From Acidobacteriota bacterium (GTDB taxonomy: Bacteria; Acidobacteriota; Terriglobia; Terriglobales; Acidobacteriaceae), in assembly GCA_021792795.1 (NCBI GenBank), contig JAJYUB010000027.1, positions 1-47,704 on the forward strand: DNA of 47,704 bases. The letters run 5' to 3'. The notes under the pieces are model-generated. The model was not told where the DNA came from. It made no database searches and worked only from the letters and a program-made list of their open reading frames with translations. Positions 16,455 to 25,259 of this stretch are shown here, in pieces. The translations under genes were made by a program, and so were the position numbers. The number at the start of each line of letters is the position of its first letter. Position 1 is the stretch's first letter.

Positions 16455-17360
16455 TCAATAATGTCTCTGGCGGTAGATTTGTCGGCTTGCATTGTTCTGC
16501 CGCCGGTTGATGTTTTGCCTTTGCCGCCATGTAAGCCTGCCGCCGTTCGCGCGACGGTCCGCCACGACGGAGCGGTGGATGTTCTGTTGACGATTCAGGT
16601 CCCTTGCCGCTTGACGGGAATTGAGTTGTCCCGTCCGAAGTCCTTGAGCGATTCTTCCCTGCTGGTTATAACTGCGTCCGTTGACTGTGTCTTTGGACAG
16701 CACCGCCGGCTGACCATGATTGGCCGCGTAGAACTGGCCCCTGTTCTGGCTGGCGGCTTGCATGTGCGCCATCTGGCTTGATGTCGCCTGAAAATGCTGC
16801 TCGCGGCTGGCCTGCATCTCCGCCGCTGTAGGCATGGCGCGAATGCCGCCCGCGCCGCCGTTGTAGCTGACGCGGTTATTGACGACCGTGTTGTTGATGA
16901 CGGTCTTGTTGTATGTATTGTGGATGATGGTCGTATTCACATTCATCACAGAGCGGTTATAGAAGAAGTTTCCGCCGCGCCAGTAGCCGCCGCCGAAGCC
17001 GATGCCGCCGTAGCCAAAGCCATAGTTCACGCCGCCATAGAAGCCGACATGTGGTCCCCAGTAGCCGGCGTGCCACGCATACAACCCTCCGGCAAAACCC
17101 CAGTAGCCCGGCGTCCACAGCAGGCCCACTCTTGGCGGATGCACCCAGACACCGGGGACCCAATAATAGCCCGCGGTACCGTAGCCCCAGTATCCGGGCG
17201 TCCACAAGTACCCGACTCCGGGGCACACCGGCTGCGTATAGACCGGTAGAGCGGGCGGCGCGATGGCCACCGAAACAAACACGCCGGCAAACGAGGAGAC
17301 TGGCATCGCAACGATTGCCAGCGCAAGCAATATCTTTCGTAGGGAACTGAAAACGGGCAT
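16455..17360 (-). CDS. Exported YXWGXW-repeat protein
   Basis: A 301-residue secreted protein. The ATG at 17360 is chosen over 17411 because it is preceded by GAAGGA at good spacing and starts directly at a signal peptide (residues 1-26, ending SSFAG). The mature N-terminal third holds several copies of the YXWGXW motif (WTPGYWGYG, WTPGYWGFAG, WHAGYWGPH) followed by a Gly/Tyr/Phe-rich segment. The C-terminal half is rich in Asn, Gln, Arg and Ser (about residues 160-301), with tandem RQ- and NRRQN-type stretches. The role is unknown; such proteins are usually thought to be in the periplasm or outer membrane. Confidence 0.88.
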   Translation of the reverse strand: MPVFSSLRKILLALAIVAMPVSSFAGVFVSVAIAPPALPVYTQPVCPGVGYLWTPGYWGYGTAGYYWVPGVWVHPPRVGLLWTPGYWGFAGGLYAWHAGYWGPHVGFYGGVNYGFGYGGIGFGGGYWRGGNFFYNRSVMNVNTTIIHNTYNKTVINNTVVNNRVSYNGGAGGIRAMPTAAEMQASREQHFQATSSQMAHMQAASQNRGQFYAANHGQPAVLSKDTVNGRSYNQQGRIAQGLRTGQLNSRQAARDLNRQQNIHRSVVADRRANGGRLTWRQRQNINRRQNNASRQIYRQRHY

Positions 17361-17411
17361 GACCTGTCCTTCTCCTGTCGTCCTAATATTCGCTTCCCCA
17401 CGCAGCGGCAT

Positions 17412-17873
17412 TGCCTGCAGAGAAACGCATTACCAGGCCGCAAATCGTCCGACGTCTGGCCTTGTTGGGTATAAACGCACTCCAAAGAAATATGTTGCGC
17501 AAAAAAATCGATTGGCATCTTGGAGCAATTCCAGGGCAGGCGAGAGCGTTGCAAAGATGGCCCACATCCGCCTTACGATGTCGCATACGATGCAAACCCG
17601 CAATTGAAAGAACAGTTGCTATTTTCAATTAGTTTGGAACCAGCCGTGGAGCTGCCGGATAGGTTGGGTCCCGTTCGCAGATCGACAGCGTTGCGGAAGG
17701 CAAGTTTTGCGGAAGGCCCTTTGAAGCTGCGATGCGCGAAGCGATCGGATGGGACGAGGAACAGAAACTATTCAGGCCGTCCGCGCGTCTCAAACGTTAT
17801 GATTGAGTGGAACATCATCTTTTTTCTTGCGATCTGCGACAAGAATTTCAGCCGGTTCCGTTAGTGAGGTTTT
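17412..17873. other. Divergent intergenic region
   Basis: About 460 bases without a convincing gene, between the leftward YXWGXW gene and the rightward exported-protein gene. It should contain both promoters, but I see no clear -35/-10 pair or operator. Confidence 0.4.
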
Positions 17874-18743
17874 TTGATCGGAAATAGGTATCGTTTTCTG
17901 CGCTCACACGTCCGGCGTTTTGCGGTCGGAGTGGTTTTCATCGGCGGCGGGATGCTCTGGGCGCAAGCGGGCATGTCCCCGGATGCAAACCCAGATTCAA
18001 CCACGGTGGCCCTGGCGGCCGACTCCGTGCCAGCGTCCATTCCGGGCGGACAATCCTCGCAAGGCCAGCAGGCGCCGAACGCACCGGTCCCGCAATCGCA
18101 GAGCGATAAGGCGGAACAGCAATTGCGGCAACAGGAGCATCAACGTATCCTCGGCGTCATTCCGAACTTCAACACCAGCAATATTCCGGATGCGGCGCCC
18201 CTTTCGCCGCGGCAAAAATTTCAATTGGCGTTCCGCGGCGCCATTGACCCATTCGAGTTCTTCGCAGCCGGCGCACTGGCTGGCTGGGGGCAGGCTGAGG
18301 ACGACAACGCCGGCTATGGTCAAGGCGCGCAAGGATACGCCAAGAGATATGGCGCGTCGTATGCGGACAGCGCCGACGGCGTCCTGTGGGGGAACGCCAT
18401 CTTTCCAGTGCTACTGCATGAGGACCCACGGTATTTTCGCAAAGGCACGGGCAGCTTTTGGGGACGGTTTCGATATGCTGTGTTGACGACCGTGTGGACG
18501 AAGAACGATGACGGGACTTTTGGCCCCAATTACGCCAACGTTCTCGGCAATGTCGTTGCGGGAGGGATTTCCAATCTGTACTACCCCAGCGACAATCGGG
18601 GTGTTGGACTGACTTTTGAAGGGGCCGCGACAGTCACTGCGGAAGGCGCGCTTGGCGCGCTTGGCGTGGAGTTCTGGCCCGATGTTTCCAGCAGACTTTT
18701 CCACAAACGAGACCATGTTCCTGCCGCGCCCGCGCCAAAGTAG
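17874..18743 (+). CDS. Exported protein of an Acidobacteria-typical 'VIPNF' family
   Basis: A 289-residue protein with an N-terminal hydrophobic segment (about residues 17-31) that acts as signal peptide, a Gln/Pro/Ser-rich stretch (about 35-90), and a conserved globular part starting at GVIPNFNTS. The latter contains PRQKFQLAFRGAIDPFEFF and WGRFRYAVLTTVWTKND and several glycine-rich segments, and I recall it as common and multicopy in Acidobacteria, function unknown. TTG 17874 and GTG 17865 are both possible starts; neither has a clearly better ribosome-binding site. It converges with the flavoprotein gene, 8 bases apart. Confidence 0.8.
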   Translation: MIGNRYRFLRSHVRRFAVGVVFIGGGMLWAQAGMSPDANPDSTTVALAADSVPASIPGGQSSQGQQAPNAPVPQSQSDKAEQQLRQQEHQRILGVIPNFNTSNIPDAAPLSPRQKFQLAFRGAIDPFEFFAAGALAGWGQAEDDNAGYGQGAQGYAKRYGASYADSADGVLWGNAIFPVLLHEDPRYFRKGTGSFWGRFRYAVLTTVWTKNDDGTFGPNYANVLGNVVAGGISNLYYPSDNRGVGLTFEGAATVTAEGALGALGVEFWPDVSSRLFHKRDHVPAAPAPK

Positions 18744-18751
18744 TTTGCATC

Positions 18752-19939
18752 TCAGTTAGAGAGTGACTGTCCCGCGACGAAGCCCGATGCCCATGCCCAC
18801 TGGAAGTTGAAGCCACCCAGGTGGCCGGTGACATCGACCACCTCGCCGATAAAATACAAGCCTGGTACTCTGCGGCACTCCATGGTCTTGGCGGAGAGTT
18901 CATCCGTATCGATGCCGCCCGCAGTCACTTCCGCTTTCGCATAACCTTCCGTGCCGGCAGGCACAATCCTCCAGTGATGCAACTGCTGTTCCCATGCGTT
19001 CAGGGAGCGATTTGTCCAGTCTTCTGGAGGATGCGACGCGAGCCAGCGGTCGGCCAGGCGATGGGGCAGCGTCGCGCGCAACAACTGCTTCGCGGTCGTC
19101 AAATTCCGCGGAAGGCTCGGATCGCGCCATGGCCGCGTCCATGCATCATCGGGAGCGAGATCGATCTCCAGCGGCCCGTCCGGTTTCCAATAGGAAGAAA
19201 TCTGCAGGATAGCTGGACCGCTCAAACCGCGATGCGTGAAGAGCAGGTTCTCGCGAAACTGCCGGCCGGCGCAACGAACTAAAGCATTCTTTGCGACGCC
19301 TGCCAGGTCGCCGTATTGCGCGAGGTCTTCTGTCGAAAATAGAAGCGGCACCAGCGCGGGGCGGCAAGGCTGTATTGCGATTCCAAACTGAGCGGCCAGC
19401 TCGTAACCAAACGACGTCGCGCCCATTTTTGGAATGGACAATCCGCCGGTCGCCACTACCAAGGCGCCGCAAGAAAACAGCGCATCTTGCGTGCGGACTT
19501 CAAAGCAGGCGGAATGGTGGACCTGCTGCACCCGCGCATTCAGAAAGATCCGCACGCCGGCTTCGCAGCATTCTTTTTCCAGCATGGCAACAATATCGCG
19601 CGCGGAGCGGTCGCAAAAAAGCTGGCCAAGGGTCTTCTCGTGGTATGGAATTTTATGTTTGGAGACGAGCGCAACAATGTCTTGCGGGGTATAACGAACC
19701 AGCGCGGATTTACAGAAATGTGGGTTCGCGGAAAGGAAGCGTTCCGGGCTGCAGTGCAGATTTGTAAAGTTGCAGCGGCCGCCGCCGGAGATCAGGATCT
19801 TTTTGCCGATTCGGTCAGCGTGGTCCAGCACCGCAACGCGCTTGCCATTTCGTCCGGCCTCGATGGCACACATCAGGCCTGCCGCGCCGGCTCCGAGAAT
19901 GATGACATCAAAGACTTGGGTCACTGTGCGATTGGCCAA
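18752..19939 (-). CDS. HI0933/YhiN-family NAD(P)/FAD-dependent oxidoreductase
   Basis: A 395-residue flavoprotein of the HI0933 (YhiN, BaiN-like) family. It has an N-terminal Rossmann FAD motif (ILGAGAAGLMCAIEAGRNGK), the family-specific KKILISGGGRCNFTN, and a C-terminal GEVVDVTGHLGGFNFQWAWASG that completes the FAD site. The substrate is unknown. The probable start is TTG 19939, as the N-terminus then precedes the FAD motif by about 10 residues; GTG 19924 is an alternative. It is divergently placed from the DUF3565 gene with a very short gap. Confidence 0.9.
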   Translation of the reverse strand: MANRTVTQVFDVIILGAGAAGLMCAIEAGRNGKRVAVLDHADRIGKKILISGGGRCNFTNLHCSPERFLSANPHFCKSALVRYTPQDIVALVSKHKIPYHEKTLGQLFCDRSARDIVAMLEKECCEAGVRIFLNARVQQVHHSACFEVRTQDALFSCGALVVATGGLSIPKMGATSFGYELAAQFGIAIQPCRPALVPLLFSTEDLAQYGDLAGVAKNALVRCAGRQFRENLLFTHRGLSGPAILQISSYWKPDGPLEIDLAPDDAWTRPWRDPSLPRNLTTAKQLLRATLPHRLADRWLASHPPEDWTNRSLNAWEQQLHHWRIVPAGTEGYAKAEVTAGGIDTDELSAKTMECRRVPGLYFIGEVVDVTGHLGGFNFQWAWASGFVAGQSLSN

Positions 19940-20011
19940 GGGAGGGAACTATTCCATTATGCCTTGCTGCAATGCTGTTCGCGCAGGATGCATCTCGGCT
20001 ACGCTGGAGGC

Positions 20012-20221
20012 ATGGCGCAGGGAAAACCATCCGCGATCGTCGGCTTTCATCAGGATGAACAGGACGATTGGGTTGCAGATTTAGCGTGCGGTCATACGCA
20101 ACATGTGCGTCATCGTCCGCCGTGGACGCTGCGCCCGTGGGTCATCGACGAAGAAGGACGCAGAGAACATCTCGGCACAATATTGATGTGCAAAGAATGC
20201 ATGCACGAAGACCGCGGTTAA
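20012..20221 (+). CDS. DUF3565 protein
   Basis: A 69-residue protein matching the small DUF3565 family: AIVGFHQDEQDDWVADLACG, followed by HTQHVRHRPPWTLRPWV and a terminal CKEC. The Cys/His pattern (CGH, HVRH, CKEC) suggests a metal-binding site. The function of the family is unknown. The ATG at 20012 is chosen because GGAGG lies immediately before it, but this spacing is too short; an in-frame ATG at 19988 is the alternative. The stop overlaps the convergent SCO1/SenC gene by four bases. Confidence 0.8.
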   Translation: MAQGKPSAIVGFHQDEQDDWVADLACGHTQHVRHRPPWTLRPWVIDEEGRREHLGTILMCKECMHEDRG

Positions 20222-21159
20222 GCCGCGCTAGGTGAGGATGGCGGAAAGTTTCGCCCGGTCGGTTTGCGCGTCAGCAGATAAATCATGCCGAGGATGACGA
20301 GAATGGTCACGCAGCCGGCCAGGCCTAGCACGCGCAGGATGGCAACGGTATAACGACCGGACGAAGGGTTGTAGTTGCAGCAGTACAGCAGGAAGAGATC
20401 GGCGGCAGTGCCGATCTTGTGGTTCGAGGCATCCACCATGGCCAGGCGCAGATCGCGCGGCTCGTATTGAATGCCGGAGAAATATTTCGATAGCCGGCCA
20501 TCCGGGGTGGCCACCATAATGACGCTGGAGTGGGCGAATTGGTCCATCTTGCCGTCGGGGCCCGGCACCCGAACATAATGAAAGCCAGTCGCGGTGCTGA
20601 GAGCGTCGATGGAAGGTTGCTGGCCGGTGAGGAAATGCACGCCGGAAGCCGCCGATGGATCGCCAAGCCAACTGAGGAACAATTGCTTCTCTCCGGCCGC
20701 CTGCCGCGGGGTGTCCCTGGGGTCGAAGCTGGCGACCACCACCTGGTAATCTTTACCGGCCTTCAGGCCGGTTTGCCTGAGAGAATCCGCCGCGCCATGC
20801 ATCACCTGCGGGCACAACATGCCGCAACTGAAGTACACCTCTGCGAGTACGACCGGGCGCTTGCCGAAGTAGTCTCCCAGCGTGACCGGCTTGCCGGAAG
20901 AGTCGATGTATGCCGCGCTCAATGGCAATTTGCGGTTCAGGTTTTGCGCGATGCCTGCATGTTTCAAATAGGAAGGAAGGCCCTGCTGTTGCGTAATCGC
21001 GCCTAGTTCCGGCGCGGAATATTGCGCTTTGCAGAGCGGCGTGAACAACGCAAAAAGCAGCACAGCCAGCCATGCGCCGCGTCGCGCAATGCCACCGAAT
21101 AAAACGTTGCGAGCGCGCCTTGGAACCGAGCGTATGTTGGATGCCTGCACAGCTTCCAT
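20218..21159 (-). CDS. SCO1/SenC/PrrC family copper chaperone
   Basis: A 313-residue protein from ATG 21159 (a longer start at 21210 is possible). It has an N-terminal hydrophobic anchor (about residues 28-45), a thioredoxin-like periplasmic domain with the copper-binding CGMLC, and the His of GFHYVRV as third ligand. A second hydrophobic helix near the C-terminus (about 275-300) may be another membrane anchor. SCO proteins deliver copper to the CuA centre of cytochrome c oxidase or act in thiol redox control; no oxidase gene lies in this window. It is divergent from icd, with 162 bases between start codons. Confidence 0.9.
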   Translation of the reverse strand: MEAVQASNIRSVPRRARNVLFGGIARRGAWLAVLLFALFTPLCKAQYSAPELGAITQQQGLPSYLKHAGIAQNLNRKLPLSAAYIDSSGKPVTLGDYFGKRPVVLAEVYFSCGMLCPQVMHGAADSLRQTGLKAGKDYQVVVASFDPRDTPRQAAGEKQLFLSWLGDPSAASGVHFLTGQQPSIDALSTATGFHYVRVPGPDGKMDQFAHSSVIMVATPDGRLSKYFSGIQYEPRDLRLAMVDASNHKIGTAADLFLLYCCNYNPSSGRYTVAILRVLGLAGCVTILVILGMIYLLTRKPTGRNFPPSSPSAA

Positions 21160-21321
21160 CCTAGATGAGTTTGCTTGGGTCGTGTTGCGCAAGGGCTGCG
21201 ATCCGGCCATTCGCCGATCAAAATGCTCCGAGTTTGCCTGGGGTTGGATTCTGGCGGCGATGGAAGTGGAGTGGTAGCCTGTTCAAGGACAATCCGTTTA
21301 CACAATTGGAGATATTACGCA

Positions 21322-22743
21322 ATGCAGTCAAGCTATAACGGCGTCGCGCTGCCCAAAGATGGCACGCCGATTGAATATTCCAGCGGAACGTATCAAGTAC
21401 CCGACAACCCCATTATTCCTTACATTGAAGGCGACGGCACCGGCCGCGATATCTGGCGCGCGTCGCAACGCGTTTTCGACGCAGCGGTCGCCAAGGCCTA
21501 CGGCGGAAAACGCGCGGTCAAGTGGTTTGAAATTTTCGCCGGAGAGAAAGCCTTTGCGCGTTTTCAGAACTGGCTTCCGGACGACACCGTGCAGGCGGCG
21601 CGCGATTTGCGTGTTTCAATCAAGGGCCCGCTGACCACGCCGGTGGGCGGTGGCATCCGTTCGTTGAATGTCACGCTGCGGCAGATGCTGGACCTGTATT
21701 CCTGCGTTCGCCCGGTGCGGTATTACCAGGGAGTGCCCAGTCCGGTGAAGCATCCGGAGAAGCTGGACATCGTGATTTATCGCGAGAACACGGAAGATGT
21801 GTACGCGGGGATTGAGTTTAAAGAGGGAACTCCCGAGTCAAAGAAAATTCTGGACTTTCTGAATAACGAGATGCTGGCCGGCGCCAAGAAAAAGATCCGC
21901 GAAGATTCCGGCATTGGCATCAAGCCGATCTCGATTACCGGGACCAAGCGGCTGGTGCGGGCGGCGATTGCCTATGCTCTGAAGCATGGCCGCAAATCGG
22001 TCACCATGATGCACAAGGGGAATATCCAGAAATTTACCGAAGGCGCGTTTCGCGAATGGGGATACGAAGTCGCTGTCGACGAATTTCGCGATGCGATTGT
22101 GACCGAGCGCGAGAGCTGGATTCTCGGAAATCTGGAAGCCAAGCCAGGCCTGACGATTGAACAGAATGCCGCCATGATCGAACCGGGACTGGAACACGCG
22201 CCGCAGAAATTTCGCGATGAAATTTGTGCGGAAGTGAAGCATGTCGTCGACAGCATCGGCGTCAGCCACGGGCAAGGAAAGTGGAAGAAGAAGTTGCTGG
22301 TCAACGACCGCATTGCAGATTCGATCTTCCAGCAGGTGATTGTTCGCCCCGATGAATACAGCGTGCTGGCGACCCCGAACCTGAATGGAGATTACATCTC
22401 CGATGCCTGCGCGGCGCAGGTGGGCGGCCTGGGAATTGCGCCGGGCGCGAACGTCGGCGACGGCTATGCGGTGTTCGAGGCGACGCATGGCACCGCGCCA
22501 AAGTATGCCGACAAGGACGTCATCAATCCCGGCTCCGTGATGTTGTCTGGAGTCATGTTGTTCGATTTTCTTGGCTGGGTCGAGGCGGCTCGTCTGATTG
22601 AGAACTCTCTGGAGCGGACCATCCAGCAGAAATTTGTGACGTATGACTTCGAGCGGCAGATGCAGGGCGCCACCAAGGTGGGCACCAGCGAATTTGCAAC
22701 TCGCATGATTGAAAACATGGACGCCGTTCCTGTGGCGCGTTAG
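21322..22743 (+). CDS. icd: Isocitrate dehydrogenase (NADP-type)
   Basis: Oxidatively decarboxylates isocitrate to 2-oxoglutarate in the TCA cycle. The 473-residue protein has the family motifs [25 protein letters not shown] (with the Ser corresponding to the phosphorylation site of the E. coli enzyme), [13 protein letters not shown] and [17 protein letters not shown]. Lys-Tyr in HGTAPKY is the NADP-specificity signature of bacterial Icd. It is about 55 residues longer than E. coli Icd, with an extra segment around residues 255-330 (containing [12 protein letters not shown] and [15 protein letters not shown]), similar in length to cyanobacterial enzymes. ATG 21322 has GGAG about 11 bases ahead; the frame extends further upstream without family similarity. 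It is followed by mdh after 60 bases. Confidence 0.97.
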   Translation: MQSSYNGVALPKDGTPIEYSSGTYQVPDNPIIPYIEGDGTGRDIWRASQRVFDAAVAKAYGGKRAVKWFEIFAGEKAFARFQNWLPDDTVQAARDLRVSIKGPLTTPVGGGIRSLNVTLRQMLDLYSCVRPVRYYQGVPSPVKHPEKLDIVIYRENTEDVYAGIEFKEGTPESKKILDFLNNEMLAGAKKKIREDSGIGIKPISITGTKRLVRAAIAYALKHGRKSVTMMHKGNIQKFTEGAFREWGYEVAVDEFRDAIVTERESWILGNLEAKPGLTIEQNAAMIEPGLEHAPQKFRDEICAEVKHVVDSIGVSHGQGKWKKKLLVNDRIADSIFQQVIVRPDEYSVLATPNLNGDYISDACAAQVGGLGIAPGANVGDGYAVFEATHGTAPKYADKDVINPGSVMLSGVMLFDFLGWVEAARLIENSLERTIQQKFVTYDFERQMQGATKVGTSEFATRMIENMDAVPVAR

Positions 22744-22760
22744 CGCAACTGAGAGCGCTG

Positions 22761-22794
22761 AAGATGAAATGTAGAAGAAGATGAAATGTAGAAA
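22761..22794 (+). repeat. 17-bp tandem duplication before mdh
   Basis: AAGATGAAATGTAGAAG (22761-22777) is followed directly by AAGATGAAATGTAGAAA (22778-22794), 16 of 17 identical. It occupies most of the icd-mdh gap, just before the mdh ribosome-binding site. Confidence 0.75.
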
Positions 22795-22803
22795 AGGAGA
22801 AGT

Positions 22804-23730
22804 ATGCGGAAGAAAGTATCGATTGTGGGTGCTGGAAACACGGGCGCTACCTGCGCGCATTGGCTTGCGGCCAAGGAACTGGCCGACATCGTTCTGGTGG
22901 ATGTGGTGGAAGGGATACCGCAGGGCAAGGCGCTCGATCTGATGGAGGCCATGCCCATCGAAAAGCGCGATGTGCACATTTCTGGAAGCAATGACTACGC
23001 GGCCACTGCGAATTCAGACATCGTCGTCATCACAGCGGGGATTCCGCGCAAGCCCGGCATGAGCCGCGACGACCTGCTGCAGACAAACTACAGGATCATG
23101 TCGGACGTGGTCGGCAAAGTGGCGGCGGTCTCGCCGGACGCCATCCTGATCGTCTCCTCGAACCCGCTGGATGTCATGGTCCAGACTGCCCTGAAGCAGT
23201 CTAAGTTCAATCGCGAACGCGTGATTGGCATGGCCGGAGTCCTGGATTCGGCGCGCTTCCGCACCTTTATTGCCGAGGAGTTAAAGGTGAGCGTGGAAAA
23301 TGTCTCCGCATTTGTCTTGGGCGGCCACGGCGATACCATGGTCCCGATGCCACGCTATTCCACCGCGTACGGCGTGCCCATCACGGAACTGCTGGACAAG
23401 GCCACCATCGACCGGTTGGTGCAGCGCACGCGCGACGGCGGCGCGGAGATCGTCAAGTACCTGAAGGCGGGCAGTGCCTATTATGCTCCGGGGGCGGCCA
23501 CAACCGAGATGGTGGAGGCCATCCTCAAGGACAAGAAGAAGGTGCTTCCGTGCTCGGCCTATTTGGAGGGCGAGTATGGCATTCACGGCCTTTGCGTGGG
23601 TGTCCTGTGCAAGCTGGGGGCGCGCGGCCTGGAAGAGATCATCGAACTGAAGCTGACCGACGAAGAGCAGGCGGGAATCAGGAAGAGCGCGGATTCCGTG
23701 AAGGAACTCTGCGCCGTGATCGGGGTCTAG
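22804..23730 (+). CDS. mdh: Malate dehydrogenase (LDH-like type)
   Basis: Catalyses NAD-dependent malate-oxaloacetate interconversion, completing the TCA cycle. It is 308 residues long. The N-terminal NAD-binding motif is GAGNTG, the active-site loop has [13 protein letters not shown] with its two substrate-binding arginines, and the catalytic His is in GGHGDTMVP. Arg81-type residues and VLDSARFR place it with the LDH-like malate dehydrogenases rather than E. coli-type Mdh. The ribosome-binding site AGGAGAAG is close before the ATG. It follows icd on the same strand and is closed by a strong terminator, so icd-mdh is probably one operon. Confidence 0.96.
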   Translation: MRKKVSIVGAGNTGATCAHWLAAKELADIVLVDVVEGIPQGKALDLMEAMPIEKRDVHISGSNDYAATANSDIVVITAGIPRKPGMSRDDLLQTNYRIMSDVVGKVAAVSPDAILIVSSNPLDVMVQTALKQSKFNRERVIGMAGVLDSARFRTFIAEELKVSVENVSAFVLGGHGDTMVPMPRYSTAYGVPITELLDKATIDRLVQRTRDGGAEIVKYLKAGSAYYAPGAATTEMVEAILKDKKKVLPCSAYLEGEYGIHGLCVGVLCKLGARGLEEIIELKLTDEEQAGIRKSADSVKELCAVIGV

Positions 23731-23750
23731 ATTTTTCTCTGCGCGAAAGA

Positions 23751-23779
23751 CAAAAGGCCCGCACACAGCGGGCCTTTTG
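23751..23779. terminator. Bidirectional rho-independent terminator
   Basis: A perfect 12-bp stem CAAAAGGCCCGC / GCGGGCCTTTTG with loop ACACA. The A-run and T-run flanking the stem allow it to end mdh on the plus strand and the short-chain dehydrogenase gene on the minus strand. Confidence 0.92.
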
Positions 23780-23808
23780 TTCGCGCTCATTTTTCGAGGC
23801 GACACATT

Positions 23809-24546
23809 TCACCACGGCAACGGCTTGCCCATGTGGATAAATGCCCCGGTAGGTCCATCGCCCGGCAACGTGGCCAAGGCAACCGAAGTCGTTGCGCCGA
23901 CAACGACATCCATTGGGGCTGCGTCGGTGCCCATGTCCGTTTTGACCCAGCCTGGATGAGCGGAGTTGACCTTGATCCCGGTGTCGCGCAGCTCGTGCGC
24001 CAGATGAATGGTAAAGGCATTCAGGGCGGACTTGGAGGCGTCGTAGGCGAAGGGTTTCATGCCGTAGATGGGCGATTGCGGGTCACTATGCAGCGTCAAC
24101 GAACCCATGATGCTGGAGAGGTTGACGATGCGCGCTGCGGGACCTTTGCGCAGCAAGGGAAGCAGGGCCTGCGTCAATGCGACCGGAGCAAACAGATTGG
24201 TCTCAAAAATCCGCTGTATTGTCTCCGGCGATGCAGTGCTGGTACTGTTGCCGCTCCAGCCCTCGAATGCAATCCCCGCGTTGTTGATGAGAATGTCGAG
24301 TTTTCCGAAATTCTGCTCGAGAAATGTGACGGAGGCGGCGCGGTCTGCAGCGTTGGTGATGTCCAGCTTTAGCGGGCGTGCATCGATGCCCTCAGCACGA
24401 AGCTTCGCCGCCGCTGCCTCGCCCTTGTTTGCATCGCGCGAGCCCAGAATGACGGTGATGCCCAGCTTGCCAAGCTGGCGCGCGGTCTCAAGCCCTATGC
24501 CTTTATTTGCGCCTGTAATCAGCGCAACTTGCTTGTCTTGACTCAT
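23809..24546 (-). CDS. Short-chain dehydrogenase/reductase
   Basis: A 245-residue classical SDR. The Rossmann motif is TGANKGIG near the N-terminus; the catalytic set is NNAG, a Ser in VNLSSIMGS, and YDASK (Tyr and Lys). The long loop before YDASK and the overall sequence resemble plant-type carbonyl reductases, which reduce carbonyl substrates with NADPH; the true substrate is unknown. It starts at ATG 24546 and ends at the shared terminator. Confidence 0.92.
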   Translation of the reverse strand: MSQDKQVALITGANKGIGLETARQLGKLGITVILGSRDANKGEAAAAKLRAEGIDARPLKLDITNAADRAASVTFLEQNFGKLDILINNAGIAFEGWSGNSTSTASPETIQRIFETNLFAPVALTQALLPLLRKGPAARIVNLSSIMGSLTLHSDPQSPIYGMKPFAYDASKSALNAFTIHLAHELRDTGIKVNSAHPGWVKTDMGTDAAPMDVVVGATTSVALATLPGDGPTGAFIHMGKPLPW

Positions 24547-24641
24547 ATGTCCCCCAAATCCCTTCCACTCAACCTTAGATCAATCGGGAGGAAAAAGGAT
24601 TCAGGGAACGCGGGCTTTGCGGAGAGTGGCCGTCGCCGTCG

Positions 24642-25172
24642 TTACGCGACCCGCTCAATGGTTACCCTTTCAAGAATCACGGGAGTGCGGGGTTTATCGG
24701 AGCGGTCGCGATCAAGTTCGGAAATCTTGTCCACGATGTCTTGCCCTTCGACGACTTCGCCAAAAATCGTGTGATTTCCGGTCAGCCACGGAGTCGCAGC
24801 CACGGTGATAAAGAACTGCGAACCGTTCGTATTGGGTCCGGAGTTTGCCATGGCCAACTGGCCCGGCTTGGCGAAGCTATGCGGCGAACCTTTCGTCTCA
24901 TCTTCAAATTTGTAGCCCGGGCCGCCAAAGCCGGTGCCTGCCGGATCGCCGCCCTGGACCATGAATTTGGGAATCACACGGTGAAAGATCGTCCCGTCGA
25001 ATAACTTGTCTTTCGATTTCTTATTGTTGGTTGGATGCGTCCACTCGCGATTGCCCTCGGCGAGATCGATAAAGTTGGCTACAGTTTTAGGCGCTTCCGT
25101 TTCGTGGAGGCGGCATACGATCTTGCCCTGGGATGTCTGGAAGATAGCGTAGGTTCCGGGTGTTTGGCTCAT
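24642..25172 (-). CDS. Peptidyl-prolyl cis-trans isomerase, cyclophilin type (cytoplasmic)
   Basis: A 176-residue cyclophilin that accelerates proline isomerisation. Motifs are FHRVIPKFMVQGGDP (with the catalytic Arg), MANSGPNTNGSQFFIT and GEVVEGQDIVDKI. ATG 25172 is chosen because AGAGGAG lies about 11 bases ahead; the frame extends to 25247 but not in the family. No signal peptide is present. It is 87 bases downstream of a second, exported cyclophilin gene, indicating gene duplication followed by split localisation. Confidence 0.94.
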   Translation of the reverse strand: MSQTPGTYAIFQTSQGKIVCRLHETEAPKTVANFIDLAEGNREWTHPTNNKKSKDKLFDGTIFHRVIPKFMVQGGDPAGTGFGGPGYKFEDETKGSPHSFAKPGQLAMANSGPNTNGSQFFITVAATPWLTGNHTIFGEVVEGQDIVDKISELDRDRSDKPRTPVILERVTIERVA

Positions 25173-25259
25173 GATTGGCAACTCCTCTTGAAGGGTAGAA
25201 ATCTTGTGTTGCAACGCTGCGCGGATCGGAATCGGTGGGGATTTCAATTCCGTGGAGAT

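Noticed and set aside
19487-19987. Long upstream extension of the DUF3565 frame
   Set aside because: It is antisense to the HI0933-type flavoprotein; the family domain only needs the last 70 or so codons.
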